Assembly (NCBI GenBank): GCA_959347315.1
Contig: OY365817.1
Coordinates: 7,003,731 to 7,067,730 of the forward strand
DNA from: Bimastos eiseni
Taxonomy: Eukaryota; Annelida; Clitellata; Crassiclitellata; Lumbricidae
Length of the DNA: 64,000 nt
Direction of reading: 5' to 3'
Made by a program: the position numbers and the translations under genes. The notes below the pieces were generated by a model. The model was not told where the DNA came from, did not search any database, and worked only from the letters and a program-made list of their open reading frames with translations. This document shows positions 22,131-32,377 of the stretch, piece by piece. Position 1 is the stretch's first letter; every line of letters begins with the position of its first letter.

Positions 22131-24831
22131 TATCGCCCATGTGGGTGAGCTGAGTGAGTGGTGGCAATGTCCCGAAGAGGCAGGCGGCGTTCCCACGCTG
22201 AAGAACAACTGAGATACGTTGGAACAGAAATGACGTCTCCATTGGATCGTGGGTTGCAGCACTCGTTCGACTACCCAACTCTGAGATGAACTGCAGTCCT
22301 TCACTGCTCCAGGCGCCGCCGGATTCCAAGGAGAGGGCTACGAAGTCGTGGGTGTTGGTTATGGTGGAATACTTGGCCCTCTTCGTCTTAGCTGCGCGTT
22401 CGGCTGCTTTGCCAGCTCTGATAGATGTGTCGACAAGATGTGACTTGGCGTAGGTGTCGGGCACTGTCACATCCCATGCCAGACATCGAACACGTGTCCA
22501 AGGAATGAGCGTGACGCCGTCCGGTCGCTTTCCATCTTCTCTTACCAAGCCGAGAGGTTCCTTTAGCGCTGGAATCTTCGCCCTGCCAAGAGCTCTCCAG
22601 ATGACATCGTTCAACATGCTGTGTCGTTGATGTTTTCCGCTGCCTCTTCTACAAATTAGTCCATGGAGCCCTTTTGCGTCGACGCTCTCTTGACATTGGT
22701 GACACAAATGTGGCTCGCAGAGCGTCGTTCCTAGCCTCAACCCGGCTGCCAGTCGTACATCCTCGTTTGAGAGGCGCAGGCCTAGGGCAGTCACAGGGGG
22801 CGCTAGCATCCAGTCTCCAGAATGAGGTGCTCGTGAGGCCAGCAGGCGAGCACGGTCGCATGGATTGTTATTGGAATCCAGCAGACCTTTCCATGCCTTG
22901 TCTGTGAATCGGAGGTCCCATTCTTTCTGGCGATGACTCGCTGCTCCTGTTGGTGGTTCTGCATCTGTCAGGGTCTTCCAAGCGTTGAGTGCTGAACTCG
23001 CAAGTTCATATGGTTCCTCAGCAGACTCTGTTGGTAGGATGCATGCCTGGAGTTCGCTTGTACTAGCAGCAGAAGCCAGAAAGGCAGAAAGTGCCAGCGT
23101 AGATGCACAACGAACTCCGAGACCACCATCTCTCACCGGCAAAGAAGCCTGGAGCCAGCGGTCATTGTCAAGGTCCACATTTAAAATGGTTGACAGTCCT
23201 TCTCTCAGCAGTTGATCAAACCGAGCCAAGCCCTGGCAATCAGTGCAGACGGCTGTGCGCAGACTGTACAAGAGCTTTGGTACACTTAGACTGTTTCTCT
23301 GCAGAACCAGAGCGTCATGTGTATAAAGCAAGGACAATCTTCCGATTGCCCTCTCGAGGTCATTAGCCTTTGAATTAACGACCATGTTCACAGCTAGACC
23401 TGGAATCAGAGGTGCACCCAACAAGGTCATGTCCTTGAGGGCTATGCTCGTGAACTCTTGGAACGCAGGGTCATTGTTCGGCATCTGGGTGTTGTGACAC
23501 GCGATTTCGAATTTGCTGCGGTTCAATAACAATCCCAGATTCTTTGATTCCTGCTCGATTAATTGAACGTCGTGGGCCACTGTTTCCTTGTTACCTCTCA
23601 ATGTGAGGTCATCCAGATATCCGATACGAAGATCCAATCGAAGCTTCATCAGAATCGGTTGCAGCACAAGACAGAATTCCAGAGGTCCCAAGGGATCGCC
23701 TTGCTGCGTTCCTTCTTCGGATCGAGTTATGTTTGAACCATAGCGCAACAGTGGACGGTTTGAATAGGCAGCGTGAGCAAAGTGGTAGAGCTCTAGGATC
23801 TCTCTAGCAACTGCCTCTAGAAGACAATCTCTGCGTAGAGTGTTAAAGTCTTTGGGGAAGTCGAGCTTCACTAGGACGCCGTCCTCAGGCATTGTGGTTA
23901 TCCAACGACGTGTCGCATGGACAGTTGCCTCAGCGCCTCCTGGAATGCCTACCCCAAGCTGAATGGGGGCGAGCAGTTGAGACAGCCTTGTTACCGCATG
24001 CGAATTAGCGCACTTTGCCGCCAGACGACGCCATGTGTAGCCCACGGCGATCGGTCTTATGCCTCCGTCCTTCTTGATCAGGGCTAAAAGGTTTGCCTCA
24101 TAGATGACCTCATTCACCTCTTCGGATAGACTTCCCTTTAGGAGCAGATTGACAAGGTCAGATAGATGTTGCCCGATGTTGTCATCTACTCCATAGGCCA
24201 TCAGATCCTTTAAGTGTTGTGGAGTTATGCCATCTGGACCACCAGCCGAACCCGCAGGGAAAGAGTAGAATGCCCGAGCGACATCTTCTTTAGAAACTTG
24301 AAGCGGGATGAAGCGATCGGAACTGTCTGGATCACACGGTGTTCTCCTGTCCACTGGCGCAGGCGAGTGTTTTTTCTTAAGCGCGGCCAGAGTTTCCGGT
24401 GTGTCCAGCGCCGGCTTATCCTCGCTGCAGATGAGACGGATGGCTGCTTTGAAATTGCCTTCCTCCAGCTTGCTTGCAACTGTTGAGGCTAAATACCTGG
24501 CGTGGTCGCATTTAGCGGACTTGAGCTTACGACTGGACGTCGATGGCAATTCATCGTTAGTCGACTGGTCTGGCCCCTGCAGTCCCCATTCAGTAATGCG
24601 GGACAAAATCATCTTGGTCATGTTGTGCTTTCGTCCACCTCTTCTTGGCTTCACTAGTACAGTTCCACCGAAGGCCAGAAAATCGAACCGTTTTGCAACG
24701 CAATTTGGTTCTCTTACAATTGCTTGGATTATATCGGCCAGGAGAGCAGCACAAGATGGCCTTGCTGCTTTTGGAATTCTCTTAATGACCGGGTGAAGCA
24801 GGATGTGAGAGGTGAGAAGCGATCGGCCCAA
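22072..24831 (-). CDS. RLE-type non-LTR retrotransposon protein, copy A (RT + CCHC + restriction-like endonuclease)
   Basis: This uninterrupted frame of 919 codons contains a reverse transcriptase with box A around residues 322-330 (KLDFPKDFNT), QQGDPLGP at 376-383 and the catalytic GYLDDLTL at 403-410. A CCHC motif follows at about 704-727 (CHQCQESVDAKGLHGLIC). After that comes a restriction-like endonuclease with RPD at 769-771 and Asp in AWDVTV at 786. RT followed by CCHC and RLE is the order in R2/NeSL/Utopia-type elements, where the RLE nicks a specific target and RT primes there. The first codon of the open frame is TTG; the first in-frame ATG is codon 71 (about 24621), so initiation is unclear. 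The frame runs into the AT-rich tail. It is the only complete copy of five here. Confidence 0.8.
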   Translation of the reverse strand: MGRSLLTSHILLHPVIKRIPKAARPSCAALLADIIQAIVREPNCVAKRFDFLAFGGTVLVKPRRGGRKHNMTKMILSRITEWGLQGPDQSTNDELPSTSSRKLKSAKCDHARYLASTVASKLEEGNFKAAIRLICSEDKPALDTPETLAALKKKHSPAPVDRRTPCDPDSSDRFIPLQVSKEDVARAFYSFPAGSAGGPDGITPQHLKDLMAYGVDDNIGQHLSDLVNLLLKGSLSEEVNEVIYEANLLALIKKDGGIRPIAVGYTWRRLAAKCANSHAVTRLSQLLAPIQLGVGIPGGAEATVHATRRWITTMPEDGVLVKLDFPKDFNTLRRDCLLEAVAREILELYHFAHAAYSNRPLLRYGSNITRSEEGTQQGDPLGPLEFCLVLQPILMKLRLDLRIGYLDDLTLRGNKETVAHDVQLIEQESKNLGLLLNRSKFEIACHNTQMPNNDPAFQEFTSIALKDMTLLGAPLIPGLAVNMVVNSKANDLERAIGRLSLLYTHDALVLQRNSLSVPKLLYSLRTAVCTDCQGLARFDQLLREGLSTILNVDLDNDRWLQASLPVRDGGLGVRCASTLALSAFLASAASTSELQACILPTESAEEPYELASSALNAWKTLTDAEPPTGAASHRQKEWDLRFTDKAWKGLLDSNNNPCDRARLLASRAPHSGDWMLAPPVTALGLRLSNEDVRLAAGLRLGTTLCEPHLCHQCQESVDAKGLHGLICRRGSGKHQRHSMLNDVIWRALGRAKIPALKEPLGLVREDGKRPDGVTLIPWTRVRCLAWDVTVPDTYAKSHLVDTSIRAGKAAERAAKTKRAKYSTITNTHDFVALSLESGGAWSSEGLQFISELGSRTSAATHDPMETSFLFQRISVVLQRGNAACLFGTLPPLTQLTHMGDNSIIIIKLVIINRNKSYRR

Positions 24832-25014
24832 CGTCCGTTGACAGAACCCGTGAGAAAGAGATCTGCACGCTAGTGGTGGAAGACGACTGTCTTGTGGTAT
24901 TATGCTTTAAAGGGTCGTCCGCCGGTGGCTGGTCAGAACCTGGACAAGGGGCGGTTCGAGGACCGTACCGGTGCACCGTGCCATCTGAGGCATGGGTTTT
25001 GAAGGACAACCAAC

Positions 25015-26240
25015 ACAAGCCCACCGGCTCTTGAACAGTGGGGATCCCCACGGATTAAACTTCTACAAATAAGGTCGTTCAGGGCCGCGTGTCTGGGCCA
25101 GCGTTCCAGGCCACATGAGAGACCGTGATATCCGTTTCTCTCGACCAGGGCACCGCATGGGCAGGAATGAGGTAAACAGACAGGTAACCCAAGTCTGTAA
25201 CCCACCGCCACCGTCAGGGACTCATCGTCAAGTCTCAGCCCGCAGTTTGTAATCGGTAGGGCTAAGAGCCAGTCGCCTGCGTGTGGTGCTGCCACTGCTC
25301 TAAGACGTGCCTGATTCTGGGAATCAGGCATTCTGGAGGCGAGGTCTGCCACTCCGAGCTCGATCAAAGGGTCGTCCCATCTCGATTGTTTGTGAGTCCA
25401 AGCTTCTTTCGGCTCTGGTACTCCGCTGGTTTCCCTCCATTTGGCCTGAAGGATCTCCAGGGCAGGGTCCTTTTTAGGCTTTCCTCGCAGAATCCTCGTT
25501 TGGAGTATATCAGTGACTGCGGCCGATGCCAAGAAGGCTGGAAGTGCCAGCGAAACCGCTGATCGGATGCCCAGTCCTCCTCTTTTGATGGGTAGGGTGG
25601 CTTGGAGCCATGCCTCGTCGGTGAGAACAAGATTGAGCACCTCAGCGTGGCCCACCCTCAAGGCCTTGTCATACTCCTCCAGTCCTTCGTGGCCTTCGCA
25701 TGGGAAGCTTCTGAGGGTATATAATAGTCGGGTGGCACTCAGCGAGTACTGGAGCAAGATGAGGGCGTCATGTGTGGCGATGGACGTTAGTTTTTCCATC
25801 ATGCACATTAGCTCCACTGTGCGCGCATTCAAAGTGTTCGTAAAGGCCGTATCCGTTGACAGAGGTGCGCCTAGGAGTGTGGCCTCTGAAGGGTTAGTCC
25901 ATCTGAACTGTCTTAATGGTTCAAAGTCTCTCTGGATATCAGCAGAAGTCGAAATGATTTAGCATTTTGTTCGATTTAGGAAAAGGCCAAGTTTTTCGCA
26001 TTCGGTTTCGAGTCTGTTTATATCTTCCGCAACCTCTTCCACTCTGCCACCTAGTGTTAGGTCGTCCAGCGGCGATTTCATTTGGATAAGGATGGGCTGT
26101 AGAGGTAGACAGAAGAGTAAGGGACCCAAAGGGTCGCCTTGTTGGGGCCCCACTTGGGACAAGACACAGTATCGACCGTATTTAAGATGTGAGTTTTCCA
26201 AGTAAGCTAGATTGCAAAAAGTTGCCAGTTTAGGAAGAAT
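25015..26240 (-). pseudogene. RLE-type retrotransposon copy B (5'- and 3'-truncated)
   Basis: It begins within RT at about 26240, just before QQGDPLGPLLFCLPLQPI. It continues through LDDLTLGG and the thumb (THDALILLQYSL) to the CCHC region (CPCGALVERNGYHGLSC), with one stop near 25960. After NDLICRSL the frame shifts to GIPTVQEPVGL and then homology stops at about 25015, where the 5' region of copy A begins. The endonuclease core is missing. Sequence divergence from copy A is high, so it belongs to a different subfamily. Confidence 0.75.
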
Positions 26241-26294
26241 AATAATATTTTTATTATTAATAATTGTTGCTCTGAGTCAAATAGAACTAATCGA

Positions 26295-26299
26295 ACTTG

Positions 26300-26342
<43 letters not shown>

Positions 26343-26350
26343 TATTATTA

Positions 26351-26385
<35 letters not shown>

Positions 26386-26388
26386 TAG
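26295..26388. repeat. (TTA)n tract between copies C and B
   Basis: About 90 bp of TTATTATTATTATTATTATT-type sequence with single ACT and TTG interruptions immediately follows the 3' end of copy C on the minus strand and precedes the truncated start of copy B. Confidence 0.95.
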
Positions 26389-26394
26389 CATGGT

Positions 26395-27650
26395 AGTGTT
26401 GACGAAAAAACAGATGGCGTTCCCACGCTGGACAGCTACAGAGAGTCTTTTGAATAGGTAGCTTGTCTCGATTGTGTCATGAGTCACATCGGTCAGCCTT
26501 CGTCCCAAATCCAACACAAAGTTCAAACTCTCGGAACTCCATGCACCACTGGACTCCAGTACCACCGCCACAAAAGCATGGGTTCGGGTGATCGATGCTT
26601 ACTTTGCTCTCTTGGCGATTGCTGCACGGTTTGCTGCTTCTCCTGCTGCAGTTGATGTCGCTGTCATGTATGAAGACGCATAAGTGTCTGAAACAGTCAC
26701 ATCCCAAGTGAGACACCTGCCGCATGACCACGGGATGAGTGTCACGCCGTCCGGTCGCTTGCTATCTTCTCTGGTGAGGCTCAAAGGTTCCTTCTGAGAA
26801 GGGCCGGCCGGATGCTCACCCGAAATGCTCGAAATGATCTATATATTAAGTCATTGAGTATACTGTGTCGTTGTTGTCGGCCTGCGTTTCTCCTGCATGC
26901 CAGACCATGGAGTCCTCTGGCGTCAACCTTCTCGCCACAACGACACAGATGAGGCTCACATAGTTTCGTTCCGAGTCGAATTCCAACGGCGATCCTTATG
27001 ACTTCGTCTGACAATCTGAGACCCAATGCAGTAACCGGAGGAGCAAGCAACCAATCTCTTGCGTGTGGTGATCTAGAGGCCAGGAGACGTGACTGGTCAA
27101 TTGGATTGTTTACAGACGCAAGTAGAGTTGTCCATGCTGTATTTGTTCATTAGCTGTCCCATTCTTTTTGGCGATGAGCGGCCGATCCTGTTGGTGGTTC
27201 TGCACCCATTTGTTTTATCCAAGCCTCCAACGCTGCATTTACTACTTCGTCAGATGTTTCAGTTGATTCTGGTGGCAGAATGTTTGCCTGGAGTTCGGTT
27301 GTGCTCGCAGCAGATGCCAAGAAGGCAGAAAGTGCCAGCGTAGTAGCACAGCGGATTCCAAGGCCACCATCTTTCACCGGAAGGTATGCCTGGAGCCAGT
27401 TCTTATCCGATAGCTCCACGTTCAATATAGACGAAAGTCCAGTTCTCAACAGCGAGTCAAATCTGGCAAGACTTGGACAGTCAACGTATAAGGCTGAGCG
27501 CATTGTGTAGAGAAGCCACTCTTAGCTCCGATTTGGGCTTTGACAAGATCGGCTGCAGTGAGATGCAAAATTACAGTGAACCTAACGGATCACCCTGCTG
27601 TGCTCCTTCTTCTGATCAAAGAGTATCTAATCCATGCTTCAACAAAGGAC
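26395..27650 (-). pseudogene. RLE-type retrotransposon copy C (internal deletion)
   Basis: The downstream half matches copy A closely: thumb (LARFDSLLRTGLSSILNVEL), DGGLGIRCATTLALSAFLAS, CCHC (CRCGEKVDARGLHGLACRR), RLE (KRPDGVTLIPW, LTWDVTV). Near 27540-27620 a remnant of the QGDPLG block (frame-disrupted) is joined directly to the thumb, so the YLDD catalytic box is deleted. Stops and shifts separate 27503-27150, 27050-26781, 26784-26599 and 26571-26390. It ends in (AAT)n. Confidence 0.75.
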
Positions 27651-27657
27651 TACAGGA

Positions 27658-27658
27658 A

Positions 27659-27694
<36 letters not shown>

Positions 27695-27745
27695 GAATCT
27701 AAGACAATATTATTATTAATATTTTGTATTATTATTATTATTATG
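27658..27745. repeat. (TTA)n tract between copies D and C
   Basis: Two TTA runs (27658-27692 and about 27710-27743) lie between the 3' end of copy D and the truncated 5' end of copy C. Confidence 0.93.
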
Positions 27746-27754
27746 TCACATATA

Positions 27755-29570
27755 GTGTTATTCATCATTGGCATTGCCAACGGATCTGTCATCAGGCCAT
27801 CTGGGTCGCCGCTTGTCAGTGGATGGTAATCTTGACATAGTGCCCTGAAAAGCCACCGCATTGAAACGTTGGATCAATGCCGACAAGTTCTGGAAAAGGA
27901 AGTTTGTCTCTCGGGTGTCACCGGTATTTGTCGAAAGTCGGCGTCCAGTCTCAGACAGCAAGGCGAGGCCCTCAGTATTGAGGGGACGGAAGGTTTCTAT
28001 AGCGATTGCAACAAAAGTGTATTTCTTCTCCAGCTCAGAATATTTTGTGTGTTTCCTTGTGGCTGCTATCTCCGCCGCTCCTCCAGCTGTGCAAGCTGTC
28101 TCGGGGATATAAGAAGCGGCCAATGTGTCCACCACCGTCGCGTCCCAAAGTAAGGCCCGCCCCCCACTCCACGGTATCAGGGTCTGCCCGTCCAGTCTTT
28201 TTCCATCTAATCTAGAAAGACCTGACGGTTCCTTGACTGCTGGAATACCGGCTCTGTTGAGGCTGCGATGGATTAGGTCGTTGATATTACAGTGTCTTGC
28301 TTGGCGGTCAAAACCCAATGAACAGGACAGGCCACGTGCGCCTCTGGCAGAGACGAAGGCGCCGCATGCGCAGGTGTGCGGATCGCAGATACATGGTCAC
28401 ACCTAATCGTAGGCCGACCGCCACTCTCACGGTATCGTCCTCCAGTCTGAGATCGCGAGAAACGAGCGGGAGAGCGTATAGCCAGTCCGATGCGTGCGGT
28501 GACTGCAAGGCGCTTAGTCTCGCCTAGTCGTAGGGATCCTGCAGCTTTTCTTCTAGTGCAGACAGAACCGTGTTTAACAGCGGTCTGTCAAAGTGGGCTT
28601 GTTTATGGCCTGGCGTCGTCGGGACAGAGGCTTCGATAAGTTGAAGCCAGGTAGACATCGCCGAATCGCATGCCGAGTCCGATTTCACTGCTACTGATTC
28701 TAAGATGAGGGACTGGATCTGGAGAGTGCCCGTGGCTGAAGCCAAAAAGGCGGGAAGTGCCAGCGATAATTCCCAGTCCTCCCATCCTGATCGGGAGAGT
28801 GGCCTGACCCCATTGGTCATCGGTCATCGAAATGTTGAAGATTCGCTCGATCCCTCCTCGCAGCAGATCGTCGCGGGTGGTCGTGGCAAGGGGTGCATCT
28901 CAATAAATGCATGAGTTTAGGCGAGCCGATCGAATGTCTAAGGATCAGTTGAGCGTCTTGTCTAGCGATTAGTTGCAACCTGTCGAGGGCAATTGTGTCG
29001 AAGGCTGAAAGCAGGGCATCCGTCGGCGAGAGCGGAGCCCCTAGGAGCACGGCCGATGATGCATTGACCCGGGCGAATTGCCCTATGAAGCCTTGAGTAA
29101 CGTAGTTGATATGGGCGTCGGAAGATATGAGTTCGCATTTTTTGCGGTTGAGCGCGAGGCCAAGTTGCAGACATCCCTCTTCGATCGAGTTAACATCCGC
29201 CTCCACCACCTTAGGATCTCCGCCCAAGGTGATTTCGTCGAGGTATCCAAAGGCCAATGGTGAAAGCAGGTGATTAAAGATCGGCTGTAACGGTAAGCAG
29301 AAAAGTAGAGGTCCCAAGGGATCGCCCTGTTGCGAACCTTCTTGCGATTGTATCGGGAATCCCCCGAATTTCAGAGATGTCGCCTCGGCGTAGGCAAGAT
29401 GGCAATATGCCGATAAATTAGGAATGAGTTCGTCCACTGATGCGAGCATGGAGTCTCGGTGCAAGCTATTGAAAGCGTTCGAGATGTCAAGCTTCACCAT
29501 TATTGAACTCGTGTCCATGCTGGTCAGGAATCGTCTAGCGGCGTGGGTTGCCGCCTCGCAGCGTCCGGGA
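27755..29570 (-). pseudogene. RLE-type retrotransposon copy D (5'-truncated, mutated active sites)
   Basis: Starting within RT (GRCEAATHAARRFLTSMDT) at the (TAA)n boundary near 29570, it keeps box A (VKLDISNAFNSLHRD), QQGDPLGPLLFCLPL and a catalytic box mutated from YLDD to GYLDEITLGG. After frameshifts near 28820, 28540 and 28310 it continues to the RLE. There the conserved RPD is KRLDGQTLIPW, so the first catalytic residue pair is altered. The C-terminal part, ending NANDE, is continuous. It is clearly inactive and more diverged from copy A than copy C is. Confidence 0.78.
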
Positions 29571-29600
29571 ACGATAATAATAATAATAATAATAATAATA

Positions 29601-29638
<38 letters not shown>

Positions 29639-29662
29639 GATCATCATCATCATCATCATCAT
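29570..29662. repeat. (TAA)n/(TTA)n/(ATC)n tract between copies E and D
   Basis: TAATAATAATAATAATAATA switches to TTATTATTATTATTATTATT and then to ATCATCATCATCATC. It separates the 3' end of copy E from the truncated 5' end of copy D. Confidence 0.95.
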
Positions 29663-29664
29663 TA

Positions 29665-30545
29665 ATAGACTATAGCTGCACGAAAGAGCCTCTGAAGGCA
29701 ACTGCATTGAAGCGCTGGATGCAGACTGACAATTGTTGGAACAAGTAGCTGGTGTCTTTTGCGTCTCTGTTGACCTGTGTCAGAAGGCGACCCAAGTCTT
29801 TGACGAAGTCCATTCCGTCGTTGTTGACTGGGCCCATGGTCTCAAAGGCCAATGGAACAGAGTGATAGGTCACAGCGAGCTGACTGTACTTGATGGACTT
29901 CCTGGTGGTTGCCACCTCCGCTGCAGCCCCCACCGAAGATGACGTCGCTAGGAGATATGATGGAGCCACGGTGTCAATCCCATATCAGGCTCCGTCCTCT
30001 TCGCCATTGAAGCAGCGTCAGTCCATCAGGGCGTTTTCCGTCCGTTCTTGAGAGTCCGGAGTTTCCTTAATGTTTGGGAAACCAGCGCGTGTGATGCTAC
30101 GACTGATTATGTCGTTTAATGCTGCGTGCCTGTTGAACCGCCCTGGCACAAGACCACAAGAAAGCCCGAGTGCTCCTTCCGCATTGACTCGTGTCCCGCA
30201 TGGGCATGCGTGTGGTTCACATATGCGTGTCCCCAAACGGAGACCCACCACAATTCTGACAGCTTCGTCGTCTAACCGAAGTCCACATGAAGTGACTGGT
30301 ACAGCAAAGAGCCAGTCCCGGCATGCGGTGCTGCGGCTGCCTTGAATCGCGCCTGATGGTATGGGTCGGATTGGGCAGCTTGCTCAGCTCGGTGGCTGCC
30401 TTCTGCAGTAGCGGCTTGTCCCAGTTTGATTGCTTGTGTGCCGTATCATTGTCCGGACGCATTGTTGGGCTCTCGGTGCACCACATATGTTCCATCTTCT
30501 CAAGCAGTCGTCGACGTCGGACAAGATGCTGCCCAACACGGAGGA
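29665..30545 (-). pseudogene. RLE-type retrotransposon copy E (3' half)
   Basis: It begins downstream of RT at about 30545, next to a (TAG)n-rich tract. It contains the pre-CCHC block, CCHC (CPCGTRVNAEGALGLSCG), a damaged RLE region around 30010-29970, and a continuous C-terminus ending YLFQQLSVCIQRFNAVAFRG. The RLE PD/D signature is disrupted by frameshifts. Like the other copies it lies on the minus strand and its 3' end meets a triplet repeat. Confidence 0.72.
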
Positions 30546-30547
30546 CT

Positions 30548-30690
30548 GCATTATTATTAGTAGTAGTATCAATAGTAGTGGAAGTACTAGTAGTCGTAGT
30601 AATAGTAGTAGTAGATGGAGTAGGGGTAGTAGTGGAAGTAGTAGGCTAGTGGAAGTAGGAAAAGTAGTGGTCGTAGTTGTAGTTTAAGCA
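30548..30690. repeat. (AGT/TAG)n-rich triplet tract
   Basis: Degenerate TAGTAGTAGTATCAATAGTA and GTAGTAATAGTAGTAGTAGA type sequence lies just upstream (in element orientation) of copy E, repeating the pattern that each copy begins at a triplet repeat. Confidence 0.85.
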
Positions 30691-31335
30691 GTAATTTCAG
30701 TGCATCAGTGCAAGCTGTAGTGGAGTTAATGACATCAGTATAATGGGTTAGGGTTGTTGCAGTTTAACGACGCTGTGTGATAACAAAGATCATTAGTGTC
30801 GCCCTCCTCCTCTATCCAGGCTTGGGACATCAGCATAACGATGATCTTGAACACTAAAAGTGATATAACTTTTGTTCTGTTTGAAATATTTTTGTAAAAT
30901 TTGGCGATTATATGTAAATATGAATTAGCTTAGCGCTTGTAAAATGTCATTTACTTTTTAATTGCCCACCCTGTACATATATAATATTATATTGACATAC
31001 AGTCAAGTTGGTTAAATTAGATGTAGGCCTATTATTATAGCGCTATGGTCGCCCTATAATGTGACAGTTAACAACGACGTCGTTAGATGGCGGCACATGG
31101 TAACAATTGATTACATAGGCTCAGATGGGAAACAGAGTTATTTTATATTCTATTATGCTATAATGACATGTGACTTACTGATAAACTGCATTATATTGTA
31201 TACTTTCATATTTCGAAGTAACTCTTCTGTGAATGACCGAATTAAGTAGATATTACCGTTAGTAAGATTTGTCATTGAAAACTTTTTTTTAAATGCCCAG
31301 ACACGCTATAAAAGACCTCTGGATAATACATCGTT
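30691..31335. other. Non-coding spacer upstream of the U2-like sequence
   Basis: There is no coding signal. A TATAAAAG box at 31307-31314 lies 22-29 bp before the U2-like start and could be a promoter element, but I cannot identify a proximal sequence element. Confidence 0.4.
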
Positions 31336-31399
31336 ATCGTTTCTCGACCTTTTGGCTAAGATCAAAGCGTTTACTTGTCAGCTTAATACCTGATACGTA
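31336..31399 (+). pseudogene. U2 snRNA 5'-end-derived sequence (pseudogene or snRNA-headed SINE)
   Basis: ATCGTTTCTCGACCTTTTGG followed by CTAAGATCAAA matches the 5' terminus of U2 snRNA over more than 30 nt with two or three differences. CAGCTTAATACCTGATACGT then matches the next conserved block. The intervening branch-point recognition segment (GUAGUA in U2) is missing: the sequence has GCGTTTACTTGT instead. After about 31399 the match stops, so Sm site and downstream stems are absent. It therefore cannot work as U2. A U2 head joined to unrelated sequence fits either a truncated retropseudogene or a SINE with an snRNA-derived head. Confidence 0.72.
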
Positions 31400-31981
31400 C
31401 ACTAACCACGGTTGCGTGACGCCGATGTAACTGGCTCTCGGCCTAGGCTGGTGATCGGGTAGTCCCTGATCCGCTATCCCTTGTTTTAGTACGTTGTTGG
31501 CGTTGAGATGATGGGGAGAAGCTACGGTATCCTCCGGTTTCTTATTCTCCCCAGTGGCACCCCACTGAGGGAGAAATTCAAAACCAAAATAACACAGGTT
31601 AGGCCTACTGCGTTCCGGCATGCTGATTCGTAACATTCCATTCTGGAAAATCTCTGCCGAGTGGATCTTCGGCTGTTTGCTAGGGTGCTCAAAGGCAGAA
31701 AGGCAATAAGTTGAATGAAAACCTCCGATCAGCCAAAATACACATGATCTACACAAAGCAGAAGCTTGACAGGTAGTGTTAGACCATAAGGCAATGCTGT
31801 CCAACACGCGGATCGCATGCGGCCCTTGGGTGGATTTTAGGCGGCCCGTTCGGAATTGCAGAATTAGCAATTTTTAAAAATGAAGTAAAGACAAGTCACT
31901 TGCCTATTTTCATACTTTGCTCATCAACATGATGATAATAATCATTGTCATTATGTCATTATCATCCCTATCCTCATAAAT
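31400..31981. other. Non-coding; possible SINE body and hAT-like remnant
   Basis: Sequence following the U2-like head (31400-31600) is moderately GC-rich with a short hairpin AGTGGCACCCCACT near 31553-31566. Around 31795-31855 the phrase GCGGATCGCATGCGGCCCTT resembles the interior of hAT-type elements, but no TIR is identifiable. Confidence 0.35.
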
Positions 31982-31987
31982 AATCAC

Positions 31988-32363
31988 AGTAGTTGTAAGT
32001 GTAGCAGTCTGGCTCAAAATATGCACAAACCTAAGCTCTAGGTAAAACGCTAACCTATAGGTTACCATTTCATTTCGCAACCCACCCTAGGTCACAAAAT
32101 GTCTAAAATATGCAAAAACCTCCATGGTCCATGGTCCATAAGTCCATGGTTCAAACACCGACCTATAGGTTGCAACAATATTGCAAATCCGTCACAATTC
32201 ATGCACAAACCTAAGCTCTAGGTTAAATCCCTAGGAATTTCCAAAAGTTTTCGATGAGTCAGCAGTTTCGTCGAAACCTATAACCTTGGTTAAAAACACC
32301 ATCTATACTCCCCATAAGTCAAAAGCCAAGGGAATTTCCAAAGTTTTCGACGAGTCAGCAGTT
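31988..32363 (+). repeat. Polinton left terminal inverted repeat
   Basis: It is about 376 bp and matches 45891-46248 in reverse orientation with few mismatches and one length difference around 32125-32150. It contains repeated internal words such as GCACAAACCTAAGCTC, AACCTATAGGTT and TTTTCGATGAGTCAGCAGTT. The last word occurs twice, so the TIR has internal duplication. Confidence 0.95.
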
Positions 32364-32377
32364 TCGATGATGAGTCA

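Noticed and set aside
31336..31399. Functional U2 snRNA gene
   Set aside because: The branch-point recognition sequence and everything downstream of the first stems are missing.
31795..31860. hAT element end (GCATGCGGCCC-like phrase)
   Set aside because: Only a short resemblance; no inverted partner or 8-bp duplication was found.
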